From contig CAILMI010000020.1 of NCBI GenBank assembly GCA_903835255.1, positions 1 to 64,000 of the forward strand: a DNA stretch of 64,000 bases. Direction: 5' to 3'. Shown in pieces: positions 59,800 to 64,000 of this stretch. Source of the stretch: an uncultured Verrucomicrobia subdivision 3 bacterium (lineage in GTDB: Bacteria > Verrucomicrobiota > Verrucomicrobiia > Limisphaerales > UBA11358). Position 1 is the first letter of the stretch; every line of letters starts with the position of its first letter. The position numbers and the translations under genes were made by a program. The notes under the pieces are model-generated. The model did no database searches and had not been told where the DNA came from. It saw only the letters and a list, made by a program, of their open reading frames with translations.

Positions 59800-60744
59800 G
59801 TGAAAATTTTTACCGGCACCGCGAATCAACCCCTGGCCAAGGCGATCTGCAAATCCATCGGCATAGAGCTGGGGCGTTGCACCATCAAGCCGTTTCCCGA
59901 CGGAGAGACGTTTGTGAAAATCGAGGAGAATGTGCGGGGAGAGGAAGTCTTCATCGTCCAGCCCACCTCGCCGCCCACCAATCATCATCTGATGGAATTA
60001 TTCATCATGATGGACGCGCTGCGCCGGTCCAGCGCGGCCCGCATCACCGCCGTGCTGCCGTTTTACGGGTACGCCCGGCAGGATCGCAAGGACCAGCCGC
60101 GCGTGCCCATCACCGCCAAGCTCGTGGCGAATCTGCTGGTGGCGTCGGGCGCGGATCGGATCCTGACGGTGGATCTTCATGCGCAGCAGATCCAGGGGTT
60201 CTTTGACATCCCGGTGGATCATCTCTACGCCGCCCCGGTGATGTATGACTATCTCAAGAAGAAGCGGTTGACCGATCTGGTGGTGGTCAGTCCGGACACA
60301 GGCGGATTAAAGATGGCGCACGCGTATTCGCAGGTGCTTAAATCCGGTCTGGCCATTGTGGCCAAGCGCCGCAAGAGCCCCACGGAGGTGGAGTCCATGG
60401 CGGTCATCGGCGACATCGAGGGGAAAAACGTGCTGCTGGTGGATGACCTGACAGAGACCGCTGGGACGATCACCGCTGCGGCGGCGTTGCTCAAGGAAAA
60501 AGGGGCCCGCCAAATCATTGCCTGCGTTTCGCACGCGATCTTGAACGACACCGGCATCGAAAGATTGCGCAAATCTATGATTGACGAATTGATCACGACT
60601 GATACAGTCCAACGCCCTGCGATTGACGGGGTGAAGATCACCACGTTGTCGGTGGCGGGGCTCTTGGGCGAGGCCATTAAACGGATTAATAGTAATTCTT
60701 CCGTGACTTCGCTGTTTGAATTCAAAGGCGGCCGCACCAGTTAG
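59800..60744 (+). CDS. prs: Ribose-phosphate pyrophosphokinase
   Basis: Makes PRPP from ribose 5-phosphate and ATP, for nucleotide, His and Trp synthesis; cytoplasmic, 314 residues. Seen: VFIVQPTSPPTNHHLMEL, VLPFYGYARQDRKDQPRVPI (ATP/flexible loop), ILTVDLHAQQIQGFF, VVVSPDTGG and the PRPP loop VLLVDDLTETAGTI. GTG start at 59800. First gene of the housekeeping operon; a hairpin with a T run lies just upstream. Confidence 0.96.
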   Translation: MKIFTGTANQPLAKAICKSIGIELGRCTIKPFPDGETFVKIEENVRGEEVFIVQPTSPPTNHHLMELFIMMDALRRSSAARITAVLPFYGYARQDRKDQPRVPITAKLVANLLVASGADRILTVDLHAQQIQGFFDIPVDHLYAAPVMYDYLKKKRLTDLVVVSPDTGGLKMAHAYSQVLKSGLAIVAKRRKSPTEVESMAVIGDIEGKNVLLVDDLTETAGTITAAAALLKEKGARQIIACVSHAILNDTGIERLRKSMIDELITTDTVQRPAIDGVKITTLSVAGLLGEAIKRINSNSSVTSLFEFKGGRTS

Positions 60745-60773
60745 CGGTCGCAAACAAAATAATTTTAAGAAAA

Positions 60774-61514
60774 ATGAAATCTGTCGCATTAAAAGCCTAT
60801 CCGCGTTCGCAGGTGCAGCGCGCCGAAGTCAAAAAGCTCCGCGCCTCCGGCCGGGTGCCCGCCACCATCTACGGCCGCCAAGCCGGACCGCAAAACCTGG
60901 AGCTCAACTCCAAGGAATTCGCCGACCTGCTCAACCACGCCGCCTCGGAGAACGTGCTGGTGGACCTGACGGTGGACAGCGACGTCCGCGCCAAGCGCCT
61001 GGCGCTGGTGCAGGAAATCCAGCATCATCCCCTCGACGGCAAGGTGCTGCACGTGGATTTTCATGAGGTCGCCGAAAACGAGAAGGTGACCGTGCAGGTG
61101 CCGGTGGAAACATCGGGAGAAGCCGCGGGAGTAAAAACCGGTGGCGGCACGTTGGAGCACATTCTCTTCAAGCTCAAAGTCCGTTCGCTGCCCAAAGATT
61201 TGCCGGAGCAGATTGTTCTCGACGTGACCGCCCTTGAAATCGGCAAGTCCATTCATGTGGGGGATATTCAGGCGCCCTCCGGAGTTGAAATTCTGGGTGA
61301 CAAGCATCTCACGGTGGTTGCGGTTTCCGCACCTCGCGCCGAGGAAGAAGTGGCCGGAGCGGCAGCCGCTACGGCAGCGGGCGATGTCGAGATGACCAAG
61401 GAGAAGAAGGACGAAGCGGGCGGGGCCCCTGCGGCCAAGGGCGATGCGAAAGCGGCTGCCGGCGACAAAAAAGCCGATGCCAAGCCCGAAGCCAAGGCGG
61501 AAAAGAAGAAGTGA
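60774..61514 (+). CDS. rplY: 50S ribosomal protein L25 (general stress protein Ctc type)
   Basis: Binds 5S rRNA. 246 residues: N-terminal L25 domain (residues ~1-95, RSQVQRAEVKKLRASGRVPA, IYGRQAGPQNLELNSKEFAD, VQEIQHHPLDGKVLHVDFHE), C-terminal TL5-type beta domain to ~190 (VEILGDKHLTVVAVSAP), then a low-complexity K/A/E tail (GDAKAAAGDKKADAKPEAKA). The long charged tail is unusual in length. Follows prs by 29 bp, as in many bacteria (prs-rplY-pth). Confidence 0.94.
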   Translation: MKSVALKAYPRSQVQRAEVKKLRASGRVPATIYGRQAGPQNLELNSKEFADLLNHAASENVLVDLTVDSDVRAKRLALVQEIQHHPLDGKVLHVDFHEVAENEKVTVQVPVETSGEAAGVKTGGGTLEHILFKLKVRSLPKDLPEQIVLDVTALEIGKSIHVGDIQAPSGVEILGDKHLTVVAVSAPRAEEEVAGAAAATAAGDVEMTKEKKDEAGGAPAAKGDAKAAAGDKKADAKPEAKAEKKK

Positions 61515-61544
61515 TTTTAGCGGCGGACGCCGCCTATCCCGCGC

Positions 61545-62147
61545 ATGGAGTCAGTGCATCTCATCGTGGGGTTGGGGAATCCGGGCGCGGCTTACGCGCA
61601 AACGCGGCACAATGCCGGTTTTTTGCTGGCGGAAAGGCTGGCTCAGCGTTGGAAGTGGAATTGGGCCGAAGAGCGCAAGTTCAAGGCGCGCGTTGCCAAA
61701 GGGCAGCAGGCCGGAAGGCGCGTGTTGATCTGCCAGCCGCAGACCTTCATGAATTTGAGCGGCGAGACGGTCGGTGCGGTGGCGGGTTTTTACCAGGTCA
61801 CCCCGGACCGGGTTTTAGTGGCGGTGGATGATGCGGATCTGCCCTTGGGGGAAATCCGGTTGCGCGCCAGCGGGAGCAGCGGCGGCCATCACGGGTTGGA
61901 GTCCATTGAGCAGCATCTGGCCTCCCGGACGTTTCCGCGATTGCGGATTGGGATTGGTCGCCGGGAGGGAGCGCGCGAGATCACGGATTTTGTGCTGGGC
62001 AGATTTGAAGAGGCTGAGAGCGTCAGCATGGGAAAAGTTTTGGACCGCGCGTCCGACCAGGTGGAATGCTGGGTGGACGGCGGGATTGAAAAGGCAATGA
62101 ACCGGTTTAACGGAGTCATAGACTCCACGAACGAAAAGAAAAAATAG
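61545..62147 (+). CDS. pth: Peptidyl-tRNA hydrolase
   Basis: Recycles peptidyl-tRNA released from ribosomes, 200 residues. Seen: LIVGLGNPGAAYAQTRHNAG (catalytic His in TRHN), QPQTFMNLSGETVGA, VDDADLPLGEIRLRASGSSG, GGHHGLESIEQHL and RLRIGIGRREG. Its TAG stop shares the G with the GTG start of rpsF (62145-62149), so translation is coupled. Confidence 0.95.
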   Translation: MESVHLIVGLGNPGAAYAQTRHNAGFLLAERLAQRWKWNWAEERKFKARVAKGQQAGRRVLICQPQTFMNLSGETVGAVAGFYQVTPDRVLVAVDDADLPLGEIRLRASGSSGGHHGLESIEQHLASRTFPRLRIGIGRREGAREITDFVLGRFEEAESVSMGKVLDRASDQVECWVDGGIEKAMNRFNGVIDSTNEKKK

Positions 62148-62452
62148 TGAAACGATACGAAGGTCTGTTCATTTTGAACACAGCGGGCAAGGAAGAGGGC
62201 GTCAAAGACGCACTGGACAAGATTTCTGCCGACATCACCGCCGCGGGCGGCACGGTCGAAACGGTTCAGAAAATGGACCGGAAAAGCTTTTCCCGTATTG
62301 CGGACAAGAAGCACACCGCGGGTTTTTACGCGAACATCATTTTCGCTGGAACCCCCTCCATCATTGCGCAGCTTCAATCCCGGTTCAGCCTCAACGAAGA
62401 GGTGTTCCGCGTGCTGTTCACCGAATCGCCGGAGATTAAAGCGGCGGCATAA
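62147..62452 (+). CDS. rpsF: 30S ribosomal protein S6
   Basis: 101 residues. KRYEGLFILNTAGKEEGVKD at the start and RIADKKHTAGFYANIIFAG in the middle match the S6 fold (beta-alpha-beta-beta-alpha-beta), although sequence conservation is modest. GTG start overlapping the pth stop by one base. It assembles with S18; the S18 gene is not in this cluster. Confidence 0.9.
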   Translation: MKRYEGLFILNTAGKEEGVKDALDKISADITAAGGTVETVQKMDRKSFSRIADKKHTAGFYANIIFAGTPSIIAQLQSRFSLNEEVFRVLFTESPEIKAAA

Positions 62453-62464
62453 ACCCTCCCTCCT

Positions 62465-62932
62465 ATGGCCAGTTTCAACAAAGTCATCCTGATGGGGAAT
62501 CTCACGCGCGATCCGGAATTGCGCTATACCCCCAAGGGAACTGCCATCGCCAAAGTGGGCCTGGCGGTCAACCGCGTCTGGACCAATGAAGCGGGCGAGA
62601 AGAAGGAAGAGGTGACGTTTGTGGACGTGGATATTTTCGGCCGCACGGCGGAAAACGTGGGCCAGTACATGCGCAAGGGGCGGCCCATGCTGGTTGAAGG
62701 CCGGCTCAAGCTGGACCAGTGGGACGACAAGCAGACCGGCCAGAAGAAGAGCAAGCTGGGCGTGGTGGCGGAAACTGTTCAGTTTCTTGGGAGCGCCCCC
62801 GGCGCGGGAGAAGGCAGCGCCCCCGGCGCACCGGCGGCACCGCGGGCCCAGCGCCCTCCGGCGGCCTCATCGGCCCCAGCCCCGGAAGCGGGCGATTCTG
62901 AACCGCCGCACGACGACGACGTCCCTTTTTGA
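62465..62932 (+). CDS. ssb: Single-stranded DNA-binding protein
   Basis: 155 residues. OB-fold with FNKVILMGNLTRDPELRYTP, GTAIAKVGLAVNRVW, EVTFVDVDIFGRTAENVGQY and KGRPMLVEGRLKLDQWDD. The flexible linker is rich in A, P and G; the acidic tip DDDVPF, used to recruit partner proteins, is intact. Twelve bases after rpsF. Confidence 0.96.
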   Translation: MASFNKVILMGNLTRDPELRYTPKGTAIAKVGLAVNRVWTNEAGEKKEEVTFVDVDIFGRTAENVGQYMRKGRPMLVEGRLKLDQWDDKQTGQKKSKLGVVAETVQFLGSAPGAGEGSAPGAPAAPRAQRPPAASSAPAPEAGDSEPPHDDDVPF

Positions 62933-62985
62933 ACTGAAACACGGGGAGGGCTGCATTCCCCATCCAACTCCAACTCTATTTTCTT

Positions 62986-63579
62986 ATGGCAAAAACTGAA
63001 GTTATTCTCACTCACAACATCATCGGTCTCGGCGGTGAATCCGACCAGGTCAAAGTCGCCGCCGGCTACGCGCGCAACTTTTTGTTTCCGCAGGGATTCG
63101 CCATCCCGCTGACCGGTGCCAATAAGCGCCGCATTGAGGTGCTCAAGCAGCGTCGCGCCGAGCGCGAAGCGCATGAGTTCAACGCGATGAGCGAACTGTC
63201 CAAGAGCGTCTCCAAATTGATCTGCGTCATCAAGGTCAAGGCGGGCGACGACGGCAAGATGTTCGGCTCGGTCACCTCCGGCATGATTGCCGACGAGATG
63301 AAGCATCAATTCGACATCACGCTCGACAAAAAGAAGATTCACCTCGAGACCGCCATCCGCGCCCTGGGCGAGCATGAAGTGACCCTGCTGTTGCACTCGG
63401 AAGTCAAAAGCAGCTTGAAGGTGCGTGTGGAAAGCCTGACTCCGATTCTTGCTCCTGCCGTGGAAGCGGCGCCGGTGGATGCGAAAACTGAAAAGCGCGG
63501 CAAGCGGGCTGAAAAACCGGAAGCTGCCGTGGAAAAGCCCAAGGCTGCCAAAGCGGCTAAGGCTGAAAAAAAAGCCTAG
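62986..63579 (+). CDS. rplI: 50S ribosomal protein L9 with extended C-terminal tail
   Basis: 197 residues against the usual ~150. The N-terminal domain reads VILTHNIIGLGGESDQVKVA, AGYARNFLFPQGFAIPLTGA; the C-terminal domain has GKMFGSVTSGMIADEMKHQF and VTLLLHSEVKSSLKVRVES. The last ~45 residues are an A/K/E-rich tail (AAPVDAKTEKRGKRAEKPEA), like that of rplY in the same operon. Follows ssb by 53 bp with no rpsR between. A strong terminator follows. Confidence 0.94.
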   Translation: MAKTEVILTHNIIGLGGESDQVKVAAGYARNFLFPQGFAIPLTGANKRRIEVLKQRRAEREAHEFNAMSELSKSVSKLICVIKVKAGDDGKMFGSVTSGMIADEMKHQFDITLDKKKIHLETAIRALGEHEVTLLLHSEVKSSLKVRVESLTPILAPAVEAAPVDAKTEKRGKRAEKPEAAVEKPKAAKAAKAEKKA

Positions 63580-63605
63580 GCCAGTCATTTTAAATTCCTC
63601 TCTTC

Positions 63606-63638
63606 AAAGGCCGCGGAATATTTCCGCGGCCTTTTAAT
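63606..63638 (+). terminator. Rho-independent terminator of the prs-rplI operon
   Basis: AAAGGCCGCGGAA / TAT / TTCCGCGGCCTTT with 13-bp perfect arms, followed by T and AATTTTT, 27 bases after the rplI stop. Confidence 0.95.
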
Positions 63639-63704
63639 TTTTAGAGATATCCCACCCAAACGGGTCGCCGGACCGGTTCTTTTTCAGCCCAACGCGGATA
63701 GTGG

Positions 63705-63791
63705 CTAGAGGACATCTCGCTGCGATGCCCCGATGGCAGTTAACCCCGAACACCGAAGCGCAAGCCGTTAATGAATGCTTCGGAATTCGGG
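63705..63791. repeat. Fragments of family B core and fold-back element arms
   Basis: ACATCTCGCTGCGATGCCCC (about 63709-63731) is a diverged family B palindrome. CCCGAACACCGAAGC (63745-63759) and GCTTCGGAATTCGGG (63777-63791) form a 15-bp inverted repeat with two mismatches and share the CCCGAATTCC arm of 54011-54099. From 63792 to 64000 I see nothing; the short frame 63775-63978 is not convincing. Confidence 0.55.
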
Positions 63792-64000
63792 ATCAATGGT
63801 CTTGGAAGTCACAACACACCAGGTAGAGATGCCGTGCTGCGGCGTTCCCGTCGCTAGCGCGCTGACCCGGCTAGGAATCGGCACCTGGTTGTACGGAGCG
63901 TCTGTAAAAATCAGAGTGGACGCGTGGGGGAGGTGCGAAAACGATGGGGGCTTTCAGAATTCATCGGGGATGACGTGATTGGGGGGCCAAAGGTTGAGGA

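Noticed and set aside
63775-63978. 67-codon frame near the window end
   Set aside because: Begins inside an inverted repeat arm and has no recognisable features.

Overview
The window looks like a high-GC chromosomal stretch from a Gram-negative bacterium, most likely a Verrucomicrobiota member of the Pedosphaera/Limisphaera type. This is inferred from gene content, not from a marker tree: a long HAF-repeat plus Ig-like surface protein, a beta-propeller sensor kinase, an MlaEFD envelope transporter, MFS and secreted proteins of the kind common in that phylum, and many dispersed palindromic intergenic repeats. No phage, complete insertion sequence or CRISPR array is visible.

Layout. 1-4.9 kb: the tail of a DUF1080-like gene, then bioF-bioA (biotin), an amidohydrolase and a hibernation factor, all minus strand after the tail. 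5-10 kb: rpoN, a truncated type I restriction subunit (hsdR) followed by its usual YgjP-like peptidase neighbour, a Y-family DNA polymerase and a block of palindromic repeats. 10-16 kb: a magnesium P-type ATPase, a membrane glycosyltransferase with a duplicated C-terminal module, and a NERD protein. 16-22.7 kb: a flavoprotein/photolyase island. It holds an FeS-type photolyase, an M48-like membrane protein, a second photolyase homologue whose domains appear to be in reversed order, a DUF2256 zinc mini-protein, a 4-TM protein, a renalase-like oxidoreductase and two DoxX-like proteins.

23-27.7 kb: tRNA-Leu(UAA), a Phd/PIN toxin-antitoxin pair with an apparently leaderless promoter, rsmI, and a tandem 295-bp repeat. 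26.3-31.5 kb: a tightly overlapped minus-strand operon mlaE-mlaF-mlaD-PIN/TRAM-DUF2007-glcD. 31.7-38 kb: a secreted protein, a three-gene polysaccharide module (GT2, SDR, methyltransferase), a 43-residue membrane mini-protein and an MFS transporter. 38-44 kb: ispF, a small conserved protein and the 1464-residue Ig-like protein. 43.8-47.8 kb: a four-gene overlapped operon of two paralogous glycosyltransferase-like proteins, a sugar/aminoglycoside-type kinase and a ChbG-type deacetylase. 48-54 kb: a lone fumarase beta subunit, a TlpA thioredoxin, a VIT-type metal transporter and glnS. 54-59.5 kb: tRNA-Thr(UGU), small CPXCG and TMEM14 genes, tRNA-Arg(ACG), and a propeller-type sensor kinase with its NarL-type regulator. 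59.8-63.6 kb: a housekeeping operon prs-rplY-pth-rpsF-ssb-rplI that lacks rpsR and ends at a strong terminator.

The most unusual things I found are: (i) the photolyase island with an apparently permuted photolyase; (ii) a short repeat that begins exactly one base after the stop codon of four unrelated genes; (iii) a mosaic of palindromes sharing a GC-GCT-GC core; (iv) the four-gene glycosyltransferase/kinase/deacetylase operon; and (v) the coupling of an MlaEFD transporter to a PIN-TRAM protein, a DUF2007 protein and GlcD. Family names come from recognising motifs by eye; no database search was run.
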